A stretch of DNA of 64,000 nucleotides, from contig NZ_JAUJZH010000016.1 of assembly GCF_030486595.1 (NCBI RefSeq), forward strand, positions 117,895 to 181,894, in the 5' to 3' direction. Below, piece by piece: positions 1 to 8,631 of the stretch. The notes under the pieces are model-generated. The model was given only the letters and a program-made list of their open reading frames with translations. It was not told where the DNA came from and did not search any database. The number at the start of each line of letters is the position of its first letter. Within the stretch, counting starts at the first letter, position 1. Made by a program: the position numbers and the translations under genes. The stretch is from Variovorax ginsengisoli. GTDB taxonomy: Bacteria > Pseudomonadota > Gammaproteobacteria > Burkholderiales > Burkholderiaceae_C.

Positions 1-323
1 GCGAGCTTGCGCCCGACATACAGGTCCATGGCGGCACGGACCTCGAAGATCTCGAGTGCTTCCTCGATCGGTACGTCGCGCACGAAGACGCCGCGGTTCT
101 TCTCGGTGCGCACCAGCCCGGCCTCCTCGAGCATCCGGAAGGCCTCGCGCACGGGCCCGCGAGAAACCCCGAGCGGGTCGGCCAACGCGGCTTCGGTGAG
201 CTTTTCACCGGGGCCGATCTCGCCGTCCAGGATCATGCGTTCGATCTCGGCCTGCACCAGGTTGGCGAGCGAGTTGCCCCGCAGTTGTGCGATGGCATCC
301 CGGGTCGAGAGCGTCGGGGACAT
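1..323 (-). CDS. GntR-family transcriptional regulator (partial, C-terminus outside window)
   Basis: Only the first 107 or so residues are present; the gene runs off the left edge. The ATG at 323 is followed by a winged helix-turn-helix of the FadR/FCD subclass: GEIGPGEKLTEAALA near residue 35, then SRGPVREAFRMLEEAGL. The start of the FCD effector domain (EVRAAMDLYVG) is just visible. It diverges from the FAD oxidoreductase and phnX genes, so it is inferred to be their local regulator, like the PhnR-type GntR proteins beside phnX in Burkholderiales. The family assignment is clear; the effector is not known from the sequence. Confidence 0.85.
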   Translation of the reverse strand, partial: MSPTLSTRDAIAQLRGNSLANLVQAEIERMILDGEIGPGEKLTEAALADPLGVSRGPVREAFRMLEEAGLVRTEKNRGVFVRDVPIEEALEIFEVRAAMDLYVGRKL

Positions 324-350
324 GCTTCGATCGTAGGTCACACCTTGCAG

Positions 351-362
351 ATTGTCTACGAT
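351..362. promoter_or_regulatory. Candidate GntR operator in divergent intergenic region
   Basis: The sequence ATTGTCTACGAT fits an imperfect dyad AT-n-GT-nn-AC-n-AT, resembling the GT...AC core of FadR/FCD-type GntR operators. It lies between the divergent GntR start (323) and the FAD oxidoreductase start (501), where an autoregulatory and activating site would be expected. This is a single weak match and purely a candidate. Confidence 0.3.
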
Positions 363-500
363 TTGCAATATCGGATTCCAGATCTCCGACCGCCGCGTCG
401 ACGCTTGTCACATTGCTGTATTTCGCGCTTGGCAGACTCGTCGATCGGCGCACCCAGGCTTGGCGCGCGCCTGCGCGCTGAGCGCATCCACGAAGGCTCC

Positions 501-1628
501 ATGACAGACACCTCCACCCATTTCGACCTCGTGGTCGTCGGCGCCGGCATCGTCGGCCTGGCCCACGCCTACACCGCCGCGCGGCGCGGACTCAAGGTCT
601 GCGTGGTCGAGCGCGACGCGGCCTGCGTCGGCGCCTCGATTCGCAATTTCGGCTTCATCACCGTGACCGGGCAGGGCGCCGGCGACACCTGGCGCCGGGC
701 CCGGCGGGCGCGCGAGATCTGGGGCGAGATCGCCCCTGCTGCGGGCATCGAGGCCCTGCACCACGGGCTCTGGCTGACGGCCTTCCGGCCGCAGGCGCTG
801 GAAGTCCTGAAGGAGTTCATGGCCACGCCGATGGGCGAGGGCTGCGAGCTGCTCGAGGTCGCCGAGGCGGCCTTGCGGGCGCCGGTGCTGCGCCTCGACG
901 GCGCCCACGGCGTGCTCTATAGCCCGCACGAGATGCGGGTCGAGTCGCGCACCGCGATCGGGCTGATGGCGCGCTGGCTGGCCGAGGCCATGGGCGTGGT
1001 GTTCCGTTTCGGCGAGGCCGTCCTGGAAGTGGCGGCGCCGCGCGTTCGCACCGCGCGCGCCGTGCTGCACGGCGAGCGGGTCGCAGTCTGCACCAACACC
1101 GATCTCAACGGCCTGTTCGCCGAGCGATTGGCGCCGCACGGGCTGCAGCTGTGCCAGTTGCACATGCTGCGGGTGCAGCCCGAGCCGGGCTTCAGGCTGC
1201 CCGGCTCGGTGATGGCCGACCTGAGCCTGGTGCGCTATCACGGCTACAGCAAGCTGCCGGCCGCGGCCGCCCTGCTCGAGCAGTTTCGCCGGGAGGAGGC
1301 CGAGTCGCTCGCCAGCGGCATCCACCTGATCGTGGTGCAGAGCGCCGACGGCTCGCTGGTGGTCGGCGATTCGCACCACTATGGCGCCGCGCCCGGACCC
1401 TTTGCCGACCAGCGTGTCGACGAGCTGATCCTCGAACACCTGCATCGCGCGCTGCAGCTCCGGCAGGCCCGCGTGAGCGAACGCTGGGTCGGACTCTATC
1501 CCTCGTCGGCCAGCACCGATTGCCTGATCGACGCCCCTGACGATGCCACGCGGCTGGTGCTGGTCACCAGCGGCACCGGCGCCAGTACCGCCTTCGGCAT
1601 CGCCGAGGACGTGTTCGCGCGCTGGTAG
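501..1628 (+). CDS. FAD-dependent oxidoreductase of the phosphonatase cluster (TIGR03364/HpnW type)
   Basis: 375-residue DAO-like flavoenzyme. An N-terminal Rossmann fold with VVGAGIVGLAHA (residues about 9-20) and VVERD closing the FAD-ADP site is seen directly. It is followed 25 bases later by phnX and preceded by a divergent GntR gene, the context in which the TIGR03364 family is found. The family is thought to oxidise aminophosphonates related to 2-aminoethylphosphonate, feeding the phosphonoacetaldehyde route; the exact substrate cannot be read from sequence. The ATG at 501 was chosen because the FAD fold begins directly after it; longer in-frame starts would overlap the regulator. Confidence 0.82.
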   Translation: MTDTSTHFDLVVVGAGIVGLAHAYTAARRGLKVCVVERDAACVGASIRNFGFITVTGQGAGDTWRRARRAREIWGEIAPAAGIEALHHGLWLTAFRPQALEVLKEFMATPMGEGCELLEVAEAALRAPVLRLDGAHGVLYSPHEMRVESRTAIGLMARWLAEAMGVVFRFGEAVLEVAAPRVRTARAVLHGERVAVCTNTDLNGLFAERLAPHGLQLCQLHMLRVQPEPGFRLPGSVMADLSLVRYHGYSKLPAAAALLEQFRREEAESLASGIHLIVVQSADGSLVVGDSHHYGAAPGPFADQRVDELILEHLHRALQLRQARVSERWVGLYPSSASTDCLIDAPDDATRLVLVTSGTGASTAFGIAEDVFARW

Positions 1629-1653
1629 GCCATTCGCCGAAACAAAAGAGACC

Positions 1654-2469
1654 ATGACTTCTTCCGCATCCAGCCTCCGCGCCGTCGTCTTCGACTGGGC
1701 CGGCACCATCATCGATTTCGGCTCCTGCGCCCCGATGGGCGCCTTCGTGAAACTGTTCAGCCAGTTCGACATCGCGATCACGATCGAGGATGCACGCGGG
1801 CCGATGGGCGTCGCCAAGTGGGACCACATCAAGGCGCTGGGTTCGCTGCCGCATGTCGCGGCCCAATGGGCCGAACGCCACGGCAAGCCTTTCAGCGATG
1901 CCGACGTCGACCGGCTCTACGAGATCTTCACGCCGATGAATGCGGCCATCGTGGCCGACTTCGCCGACTTCATCCCGGGCGCCGTCGAGGTGGTCGACAC
2001 CCTGCGCGCGCGCGGCCTGAGGATCGGTTCGACCACCGGCTACAACCGCCCGATCATGGACATCGTGACCCCGATCGCGGCCGCCGGCGGCTACGTGCCT
2101 GACAACCTGGTGTGCGCCGGCGACCTCGCCGCGGGCCGGCCGAGCCCGTTGATGATGTATCGCACCTTCGCCGATCTCGGCGTCTGGCCGCCGTCCACGG
2201 TCGTCAAGGTGGACGACACCGGCGTCGGCATCGAAGAGGGCGTGAACGCCGGCACCTGGACCGTCGGGCTGGCCGTCAGCGGCAACGCGGTCGGCCTGCC
2301 GCTGGCCGACTGGCAGGCCCTCGACCCCGGCCGGCAGCAGGAACTGCGTGCCGCGGCCACGGCCAGGCTGAAGGCCTCGGGCGCGCACTACGTGGTCGAC
2401 AGCGTGGCCGACCTGCTGCCAGTGCTGGACGCCATCGAAGCCAGGCTGGGACAGGGCCTCTCGCCCTGA
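1654..2469 (+). CDS. phnX: Phosphonoacetaldehyde hydrolase (phosphonatase)
   Basis: HAD-superfamily enzyme that cleaves phosphonoacetaldehyde to acetaldehyde and phosphate, the last step of 2-aminoethylphosphonate breakdown. 271 residues, normal for PhnX. Visible signatures: the nucleophile motif VVFDWAGTIID with Asp14, the cap-domain Schiff-base lysine in GPMGVAKWDH (Lys55), STTGYNRPIM for motif II and VKVDDTGVGIEEG for the metal-binding motif IV. It lies 25 bases behind the FAD oxidoreductase, so the two are probably cotranscribed. No aminotransferase gene (phnW) is in view; it may be outside the window or replaced by the oxidoreductase. Confidence 0.95.
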   Translation: MTSSASSLRAVVFDWAGTIIDFGSCAPMGAFVKLFSQFDIAITIEDARGPMGVAKWDHIKALGSLPHVAAQWAERHGKPFSDADVDRLYEIFTPMNAAIVADFADFIPGAVEVVDTLRARGLRIGSTTGYNRPIMDIVTPIAAAGGYVPDNLVCAGDLAAGRPSPLMMYRTFADLGVWPPSTVVKVDDTGVGIEEGVNAGTWTVGLAVSGNAVGLPLADWQALDPGRQQELRAAATARLKASGAHYVVDSVADLLPVLDAIEARLGQGLSP

Positions 2470-2471
2470 GC

Positions 2472-3314
2472 TCAGTCGCCCAGGTCCGGGCGCTCGCGCA
2501 AGAAACGCGCGAAGCGCGGCAGCCCGCTCGGGTTGGTGCCGTTGTAGCGGTAGCTCACCCAACTGCCGATCGCCGGCGGCTTCTCGCGTTCGGCGTCGCT
2601 GAAGCCGGTGCCGAGCTTGAAGCGCTTGCCGTCCTCGGTCTCGACCCACATCGCGCCCATCCGGCCCGCATGCTTGCCGCGGCCCGGCACATAGGAAACG
2701 ACCCGCGCATCGGCGTCCTCGAAGGGCTTGACCTTGACCAGGTCGTTGTTGCGTTCGGCGCGGTAGAGCGACCCGCCGCGGTGCAGCATCAGGCCTTCGC
2801 CGCCCATGCGCACCGTCTTGTCGAGCAGCGCCTGCAGGTCTTCGTCGGTGGTCGCGCGCAGTTGCGGTACCGCCACGATCCAGGGCGCCTCGGTGATCGG
2901 CAGCAGCTTGCGCAAGGCCGCGAGCCGGGTCGTGAAGTCGCCGGGCGACGCGGGCAGGTCGAACACCATGAAGCGCATCTCGCGCCAGGCGGCATCGACC
3001 GGCTTGTCGCTGCGCGCGGTCGAGACCGCGTGGGCGAAGCGGCCACGACCCGCCCACAGCTCGCCATCCATCGGGATTGCCGGCAGTGCCGCGGTGAACC
3101 AGGCCGGGGCCGCGATCCGCTCGCCGCCGCGGGTCCACAGCTGCTTGCCGTCCCAGTAGCCACGGACACCGTCGTATTTCTCGCTGACCCAGTAGTCCGC
3201 CAGCGGCAAGCCGCGGCGGTACACCTCGGCCAGCATCAACGGCGGCGCCTTGCCGGCCATTGCCGCGGGCGCCAGCAAAGCCAGCGCCGCGAGAACGAAA
3301 GCCCGTCGATCCAT
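2472..3314 (-). CDS. ATP-dependent DNA ligase, Lig E-type, with signal peptide
   Basis: 280-residue minimal ATP-dependent ligase. Residues 1-20 form a secretion signal (Arg-Arg, hydrophobic stretch, AMA cleavage region). The adenylation motif I is SEKYDGVRG with Lys46; motif III is MDGELW; motif IV is EGLMLHRGG; motif V is VKVKPFEDADA. It ends in a compact OB-fold with no extra DNA-binding domain, matching periplasmic Lig E enzymes of proteobacteria, which have been linked to natural competence and extracellular DNA. The gene converges on phnX with 2 bases between stops. fabI lies upstream on the same strand, 26 bases away, and may share transcription. Confidence 0.88.
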   Translation of the reverse strand: MDRRAFVLAALALLAPAAMAGKAPPLMLAEVYRRGLPLADYWVSEKYDGVRGYWDGKQLWTRGGERIAAPAWFTAALPAIPMDGELWAGRGRFAHAVSTARSDKPVDAAWREMRFMVFDLPASPGDFTTRLAALRKLLPITEAPWIVAVPQLRATTDEDLQALLDKTVRMGGEGLMLHRGGSLYRAERNNDLVKVKPFEDADARVVSYVPGRGKHAGRMGAMWVETEDGKRFKLGTGFSDAEREKPPAIGSWVSYRYNGTNPSGLPRFARFLRERPDLGD

Positions 3315-3340
3315 CTTGCGTCTCCGGGCCCGAACTCCCG

Positions 3341-4126
3341 CTAGCCTTCCGACACGCCGCCCACGACCTGGCTGAAGCCGCCGTCGACGTAGGTGATCTC
3401 GGCGGTCACGCCGCTGGCCAGGTCGCTCAGCAGGAAGGCGGCCACGTTGCCGACCTCGTCGATGGTCACGTTGCGGCGCATCGGCGCCACCTTGGAGATC
3501 GCCGACAAGAGCTTGCCGAAGTCCTTGATGCCGCTGGCCGCCAGCGTCTTGATCGGGCCGGCGCTGATGCCGTTGACGCGCATGCCCTTGGGGCCCAGCG
3601 ACTCGGCCAGGTAGCGCACCGAGGCCTCGAGCGAGGCCTTGGCCAGGCCCATGGTGTTGTAGTTGGGCAGCGCACGGATGGCGCCCAGGTAGGTCAGCGT
3701 GAGAAGGGCCGACTTGTCGTTGAGATAGGGCAGGGCCGCCTTGGCCATCGCCGGAAAGCTGTAGGCGCTGATGTCGTGCGCGATCTTGAAGCCTTCGCGC
3801 GACAGGCCCTCGAGGAAGTCGCCGGCGATGGCCTCGCGCGGCGCGAAGCCGATGCTGTGGACGAAGCCGTCGAAGGTGGGCCAGGTCTGCGCCAGGTCGG
3901 CGAACAGCTTCTCGATCTGGGCGTCGTCGCCGACATCGCAGTCGAACACCAGCTTGGAGCCGAAATCGGCCGCGAACTCGGTGATCCGGTCCTTGAAGCG
4001 CTCGCCCACGTAGCTGAAGGCCAGTTCAGCGCCTTGCGCGTGACAGGCCCTGGCGATGCCGTAGGCGATCGAGCGGTTGCTCAGAACGCCCGTGATCAGA
4101 AGTTTTTTGCCGGAAAGAAAGCCCAT
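3341..4126 (-). CDS. fabI: Enoyl-[acyl-carrier-protein] reductase (NADH)
   Basis: 261-residue short-chain reductase carrying out the last reduction of each fatty-acid elongation cycle. The start at MGFLSGKKLLITG was chosen because the glycine-rich NADH site follows at once and the length equals that of E. coli FabI. The catalytic set Tyr146, Tyr156 and Lys163 (Y-x6-K) lies at the expected positions, and SIGFAP at 91-96 is also typical. The gene diverges from the yejA-like gene with 37 bases between starts, so promoters of both must be packed into that gap or overlap the coding ends. Confidence 0.97.
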   Translation of the reverse strand: MGFLSGKKLLITGVLSNRSIAYGIARACHAQGAELAFSYVGERFKDRITEFAADFGSKLVFDCDVGDDAQIEKLFADLAQTWPTFDGFVHSIGFAPREAIAGDFLEGLSREGFKIAHDISAYSFPAMAKAALPYLNDKSALLTLTYLGAIRALPNYNTMGLAKASLEASVRYLAESLGPKGMRVNGISAGPIKTLAASGIKDFGKLLSAISKVAPMRRNVTIDEVGNVAAFLLSDLASGVTAEITYVDGGFSQVVGGVSEG

Positions 4127-4163
4127 GGGACGACCTCGTGTAAATCTTGGGCAGAATTCTCGC

Positions 4164-5960
4164 ATGCGAGCCTGGCTTCTTTTCGTGTTGGCGTTGTGGG
4201 TCGGTCCCACCTGGGCGGCGCATGCCTACGCCCAGTTCGGCGACATCAAGTACCCGCCGGGCTTCACCCATTTCGACTACGTCAATCCCCAGGCCCCCAA
4301 GGGCGGGGAGATCCGCATGGTGCCGCCGACGCGGCCGACCAACTTCGACAAGTTCAATCCTTTCACGCTCAAGGGCACGGCGCCGTTCGGCATCGGCGGC
4401 CTGATGTTCGAGAGCCTGCTGACTGGCAATTCGGAGGAGCCGACGACGGCCTACGGCCTCCTCGCCGACGATGTCGAGGTGGCTGCCGACAAGAAATCGG
4501 CCACCTTCAGGATCAACCCCAAGGCCCGCTTCAACGACGGCAGCCCGGTGCTGGCGGCCGACGTGGTCCATTCGTTCACGACGCTCACCGGCAAGCTGGC
4601 GGCCCCCCAGTTCAAGACGATCTACGCCGAAGTCAAAGGCGTCACGGCGGTCGGCGAACGCACCGTGCGCTTCGATTTCAAGAACCCCAACCCCGAGTTG
4701 CCGCTGGTGGTCGGCGGCATGCCGGTGTTCAGCCGGGCCTGGGGCGGCGGCAAGCCTTTCGACCAGATCACCACCGACGTGCCGATCGGCTCGGGCCCCT
4801 ACAAGCTGGTCAACCCGCGCATGGGACGGGACATCACCTACACCCGCGATCCGAACTACTGGGGCGCCGACCTGCCGGTGCGCAAGGGCTTCTTCAATTT
4901 CGATCGTGTGACCTACCGCATCTACCTGGACGAGACCGCCAAGTTCGAAGGACTCAAGGCCGGCGAGTTCGACTACATGCGCGAGTTCACTTCGCGCAAC
5001 TGGGCGCGGCAGTACAAGGGCAAGCAGTTCGATTCGGGCGAGATCGTGAAGCGGGCCTTCGAGAACAAGAATCCTGGCGATTTCCAGGGCTACGTGTTCA
5101 ATGCGCGCAATCCGAAGTTCAAGGACATCCGGGTGCGCCAGGCGATCGGGCTGGCGGTGGACTTCGAATGGCTCAACCGGCAGCTGTTCTATGGGCTGTA
5201 CAAGCGGGTCGAGGGCTATTTCCCGAACAGCGAGTTCCATGCCGAAGGCCTGCCGTCGCCCGAAGAACTGGCGCTCCTCGAACCCTTGCGCGACAAGCTG
5301 CGGCCCGAGGTCTTCGGTCCGGCCGTGGTGTCGCCGAGCACGGCGCCGCCGGGCAGCCTGCGCGACAACCTGCGAAAGGCACGCGACTTGCTCGCGCAGG
5401 CCGGATGGACCTACCGCGACGGCGCCTTGCGCAACGACAAGGGCGAACCGTTTACGATCGAGTTCCTGAACGACCAGCCGTCGCTGATCCGCGTCGCGAC
5501 GCCGTTCCAGACCGCGCTGCAGAAGCTCGGCATCCAGATGACCTTCCGCACGGTCGATTTTTCGCTCGCCCAGCAGCGCATGGACAACTTCGATTTCGAG
5601 ATGACGACCGTGCGGCTGCCGGGCAGTACGGCGCCCGGCGGCGAACTGCTCGAGTTGTTCGGCTCCGAGGCGGCCACCACGCCGGGGTCGCGCAACATCT
5701 GGGGCATTTCCGACCCCGCCGTCGACGCGCTGGTGCAGAAGGTCGTGAGCGCCACGACCCGGCCCGAGCTCAGTGCCGCGATGCGGGCCCTGGACCGCGT
5801 GCTGTCGCATGGCTACTACTCGATCCCGCAGTACTACGGCGGTGCGTTCCTGATCGGCTACCGTCCGAAGCCCTTCGTCCTGCCCGACGTGATTCCGCCC
5901 TACTACGATGCGGATGGCTGGGCCATGAGCACCTGGTGGGCATCGCCCGCCAACAAATAG
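4164..5960 (+). CDS. yejA: ABC transporter periplasmic substrate-binding protein, YejA-like (SBP family 5)
   Basis: 598-residue extracellular solute-binding protein of the peptide/nickel family. A signal peptide is visible (MRAWLLFVLALWVGPTWAAHA). The start at 4164 was preferred because upstream in-frame codons would place coding sequence before the signal peptide and inside fabI. Family features include YVNPQAPKGGEIRMV and SGPYKLVNPRMG. It is the first gene of yejA-yejB-yejE-yejF, an importer of oligopeptides that in enterics takes up microcin C-like peptides. yejB begins 8 bases after its stop. Confidence 0.92.
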   Translation: MRAWLLFVLALWVGPTWAAHAYAQFGDIKYPPGFTHFDYVNPQAPKGGEIRMVPPTRPTNFDKFNPFTLKGTAPFGIGGLMFESLLTGNSEEPTTAYGLLADDVEVAADKKSATFRINPKARFNDGSPVLAADVVHSFTTLTGKLAAPQFKTIYAEVKGVTAVGERTVRFDFKNPNPELPLVVGGMPVFSRAWGGGKPFDQITTDVPIGSGPYKLVNPRMGRDITYTRDPNYWGADLPVRKGFFNFDRVTYRIYLDETAKFEGLKAGEFDYMREFTSRNWARQYKGKQFDSGEIVKRAFENKNPGDFQGYVFNARNPKFKDIRVRQAIGLAVDFEWLNRQLFYGLYKRVEGYFPNSEFHAEGLPSPEELALLEPLRDKLRPEVFGPAVVSPSTAPPGSLRDNLRKARDLLAQAGWTYRDGALRNDKGEPFTIEFLNDQPSLIRVATPFQTALQKLGIQMTFRTVDFSLAQQRMDNFDFEMTTVRLPGSTAPGGELLELFGSEAATTPGSRNIWGISDPAVDALVQKVVSATTRPELSAAMRALDRVLSHGYYSIPQYYGGAFLIGYRPKPFVLPDVIPPYYDADGWAMSTWWASPANK

Positions 5961-5967
5961 GAAGGCC

Positions 5968-7002
5968 ATGGCCAGCTACATCCTCAAACGCCTGCTGCTG
6001 ATGGTGCCCACGCTGTTCGGCGTGCTGCTGCTGACTTTCGTCGTGATCCAGTTCGTGCCGGGCGGCCCGGTCGAGCAGATGGTGTCCCAGCTGCAGGGGC
6101 GCGATTCCGGCGGCGAGCGCGCGGCCACGAGCGGTGCGGGCTACCGTGGCCGGCAAGGGCTCGATCCGCAGCGCATCGAGGAGATCAAGCAGCTCTACGG
6201 CTTCGACAAGCCGCCGTTGGCGCGCTTCTGGCAGATGCTGAAGTCCTATGCGCGCTTCGACCTCGGCACCAGCTTCTACCAGCGCAAGGCGGTCTGGGAC
6301 CTGGTCAAGGAAAAGATGCCGGTGTCGATCAGCCTCGGGCTCTGGACCTTCTTCATCAGCTACCTGATCGCCGTGCCTCTGGGCGTCGCGAAGGCGGTGC
6401 GGGCCGGCACCCGCTTCGACTTCCTGACCACGCTGGTGGTGTTGGTCGGCTATGCGATCCCTGGCTTCGTGCTCGGCGTCGCGCTGCTCGTGATCTTCGG
6501 CGGCCAGCTGCAGTGGTTCCCGCTGCGCGGCCTGACCTCGCCGAATTGGGAATCGATGGGGTGGGGCGCGCGGATCGTCGACTACCTCTGGCACATCGCG
6601 CTGCCGGTGACGGCGATGGTGCTCGGCAGCTTCGCGGTCACGGCCATGCTGACCAAGAACTCCTTCCTCGAGGAGATCCGCAAGCAGTACGTGCTGACCG
6701 CGCGCGCCAAGGGGCTGAGCGAACGCGACGTGCTGTGGAAGCACGTCTTCCGCAACGCGCTGATCCCGATCGTCACCGGTTTCCCGGCGGCCTTCATCGG
6801 CGCCTTCTTCACGGGCTCGCTGCTGATCGAGACCTTGTTCTCGCTCGACGGCCTGGGCCTGCTGAGCTACGAGAGCGTGATCCGCCGCGACTATCCGGTG
6901 GTGCTGGGCACGCTCTATTTGTTCACATTGATCGGCCTGCTGACCAAGCTGATCAGCGATCTCTGCTACGTGATGGTGGATCCGAGGGTTAAGTTTGACT
7001 AG
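5968..7002 (+). CDS. yejB: ABC transporter permease, YejB-like
   Basis: 344-residue inner-membrane permease of the DppB type. The N-terminus (MASYILKRLLLMVPTLFG) starts directly with the first membrane helix, and five more hydrophobic segments follow. The EAA loop that contacts the ATPase is seen near residues 235-265 (ARAKGLSERDVLWKHVFRN). It lies 8 bases behind yejA and overlaps yejE by 8 bases, indicating translational coupling within one operon. Confidence 0.94.
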   Translation: MASYILKRLLLMVPTLFGVLLLTFVVIQFVPGGPVEQMVSQLQGRDSGGERAATSGAGYRGRQGLDPQRIEEIKQLYGFDKPPLARFWQMLKSYARFDLGTSFYQRKAVWDLVKEKMPVSISLGLWTFFISYLIAVPLGVAKAVRAGTRFDFLTTLVVLVGYAIPGFVLGVALLVIFGGQLQWFPLRGLTSPNWESMGWGARIVDYLWHIALPVTAMVLGSFAVTAMLTKNSFLEEIRKQYVLTARAKGLSERDVLWKHVFRNALIPIVTGFPAAFIGAFFTGSLLIETLFSLDGLGLLSYESVIRRDYPVVLGTLYLFTLIGLLTKLISDLCYVMVDPRVKFD

Positions 7003-8035
7003 CGGCGGCGTCACCGTGTCGCCCGGGCGCCGCGCCTGGCTGCGCTTCAGGCGCAACCGCATCGGCTACTGGAGCCTCGTCCTGTTCACGCTGCTGGTGG
7101 TGCTCAGCCTGTTCGCCGAGCTGCTCTCCACCGACAAGCCGCTGGTGGTGCGCTACGACGGCCAGACCTACTTTCCGGTGCTGCGCGACTATTCCGAGAA
7201 AACTTTCGGCGGCGACTTCGAGACCCCGGCCGACTACCTCGACCCGTTCATCCGCGAGCGGATCACCTCGGGCGGCAACTGGGCGGTCTACGCGCCGAAT
7301 CCCTACGGGCCCAAGACGCTCAACTACTTCGCCAAGTCCCCCAATCCGGCGGCGCCTTCGGCCCAGAACCTGCTGGGCAGCGACGACCGTGGCCGGGACC
7401 TGCTGGCGCAGCTGATCTACGGTTTCCGGGTCAGCGTGCTGTTCGCGCTGGCGCTGACGGCGATCGGCACCGTGCTGGGCATCGTCACGGGCGCGGTCCA
7501 GGGCTTCTTCGCCGGCAAGACCGACCTGGCCTTCCAGCGCTTCATCGAGATCTGGGGCTCGATGCCCGAGCTGTACCTGCTGATCATCTTCAGTGCCGTC
7601 TTCGCGCCCAGCGTCGCGCTGCTGCTGATCCTGCTCAGCCTGTTCGGCTGGATGGGCCTGTCGGACTACGTGCGGGCCGAGTTCCTGCGCAACCGGCAGA
7701 TGGACTACGTGCGCGCCGCGCGCGCCCTCGGCGTCGGCAACCTGCAGATCATGTGGAAGCACATCCTCCCCAACAGCATGACGCCGGTCGTCACCTTCCT
7801 GCCGTTTCGCATGAGCGCCGCCATCCTGGCGCTGACCTCGCTCGACTTCCTCGGCCTCGGCGTGCCGCCGGGCACGCCTTCGCTCGGCGAACTGCTGAGC
7901 CAGGGCAAGGCCAACATCGACGCCTGGTGGATCTCGATGTCGACCTTCGGCGTGCTGGTGGTCACCTTGATGCTGCTGACCTTCATGGGCGATGCCTTGC
8001 GCGATGCGCTCGATCCGCGGAAGGCCGACCAATGA
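6995..8035 (+). CDS. yejE: ABC transporter permease, YejE-like
   Basis: 346-residue DppC-type permease, the second membrane subunit of the importer. The TTG start at 6995 overlaps the yejB stop and is favoured because a GAGGG ribosome-binding site lies about 7 bases upstream; an in-frame GTG at 7016 is the alternative. A first membrane helix (LVLFTLLVVLSLFAELL), a large periplasmic loop of about 90 residues, five further helices and the EAA loop (RAARALGVGNLQIMWKHILP) are visible. yejF, which should follow directly, is displaced about 660 bases by an antisense toxin-antitoxin pair. Confidence 0.93.
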   Translation: MTSGGVTVSPGRRAWLRFRRNRIGYWSLVLFTLLVVLSLFAELLSTDKPLVVRYDGQTYFPVLRDYSEKTFGGDFETPADYLDPFIRERITSGGNWAVYAPNPYGPKTLNYFAKSPNPAAPSAQNLLGSDDRGRDLLAQLIYGFRVSVLFALALTAIGTVLGIVTGAVQGFFAGKTDLAFQRFIEIWGSMPELYLLIIFSAVFAPSVALLLILLSLFGWMGLSDYVRAEFLRNRQMDYVRAARALGVGNLQIMWKHILPNSMTPVVTFLPFRMSAAILALTSLDFLGLGVPPGTPSLGELLSQGKANIDAWWISMSTFGVLVVTLMLLTFMGDALRDALDPRKADQ

Positions 8036-8036
8036 A

Positions 8037-8321
8037 TTACTTGCGCGAGTGCTGCGCTACATACTCCTTGAGCGCTCCATCCACGCGCGATTGCCAGCCA
8101 TCGCCCGCTGCGCGAAAGAACGCCAGCACTTCGGGTGACAGCCGGATGGTGGTCGACACCTTTGCATTCGGCTTCACGCTGCCGGCAGGGCGACCCCGCT
8201 TGCGCGCTGCGATCTGCGCGGGCGTATGGATCGCGGCCGACTCGCCGCGCTTCATTTCTTCGATGGACTGGAGCAGATCGCGTTCGAACTGCGCCGCTTC
8301 CGGAACTTTGGCCTTAGGCAC
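8037..8321 (-). CDS. BrnA-like (DUF4415) antitoxin
   Basis: 94-residue protein with a basic N-terminal half (ARKRGRPAGS) and a C-terminal ribbon-helix-helix-like segment TTIRLSPEVLAFFRAAG followed by GWQSRVDGALKEYV, typical of BrnA/DUF4415 antitoxins. The start is GTG at 8321; its first bases form the 8-base overlap GTGCCTAA with the stop of the upstream toxin gene. It is expected to neutralise that toxin and repress the shared promoter. The order toxin then antitoxin matches brnTB-type and higBA modules. The stop lies 1 base past the convergent yejE stop. Confidence 0.82.
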   Translation of the reverse strand: MPKAKVPEAAQFERDLLQSIEEMKRGESAAIHTPAQIAARKRGRPAGSVKPNAKVSTTIRLSPEVLAFFRAAGDGWQSRVDGALKEYVAQHSRK

Positions 8322-8625
8322 CGATGGCCTCCTTGAGCTTCCTGAGAGTATCGATAGGGATGTTGTCGAACTTTGCCTTCACGTAGACGAGCAGCAGAAC
8401 AAGATCTCCTTTGTCATTGCGGACGAAATAGATCACGCGGGCTCCGCCACGCTTGCCCATCCCAGAACACGTCCAGCGCACTTTCCGCAGGCCGCCGGCT
8501 CCCTTGATGACGTCACCGGCCTCGGCATTTGCGGCTATCCATGTGACGAAGTCCATCCGCTCTTCCTCGTCCCATATTTCGTCCGCGAGGCGTCGGAACG
8601 TGGGGGTCTCGACGACGGTGAACAA
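8314..8625 (-). CDS. RelE/HigB-like toxin (Gp49-like family)
   Basis: 103-residue toxin beginning LFTVVETPTFRRLADEIW, the N-terminus typical of the phage Gp49-like RelE branch, with the conserved stretch GAGGLRKVRW and RVIYFVRND. These proteins are usually ribosome-dependent mRNA interferases. The start is TTG at 8625 because homologues begin at this point and no ATG or GTG fits; longer frames would run into yejF. A promoter (TTGTGC-17-TACAAT) predicts transcription starting at about this codon, so the message may be leaderless. The gene lies antisense between yejE and yejF. Confidence 0.8.
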   Translation of the reverse strand: MFTVVETPTFRRLADEIWDEEERMDFVTWIAANAEAGDVIKGAGGLRKVRWTCSGMGKRGGARVIYFVRNDKGDLVLLLVYVKAKFDNIPIDTLRKLKEAIGA

Positions 8626-8631
8626 GAATTT

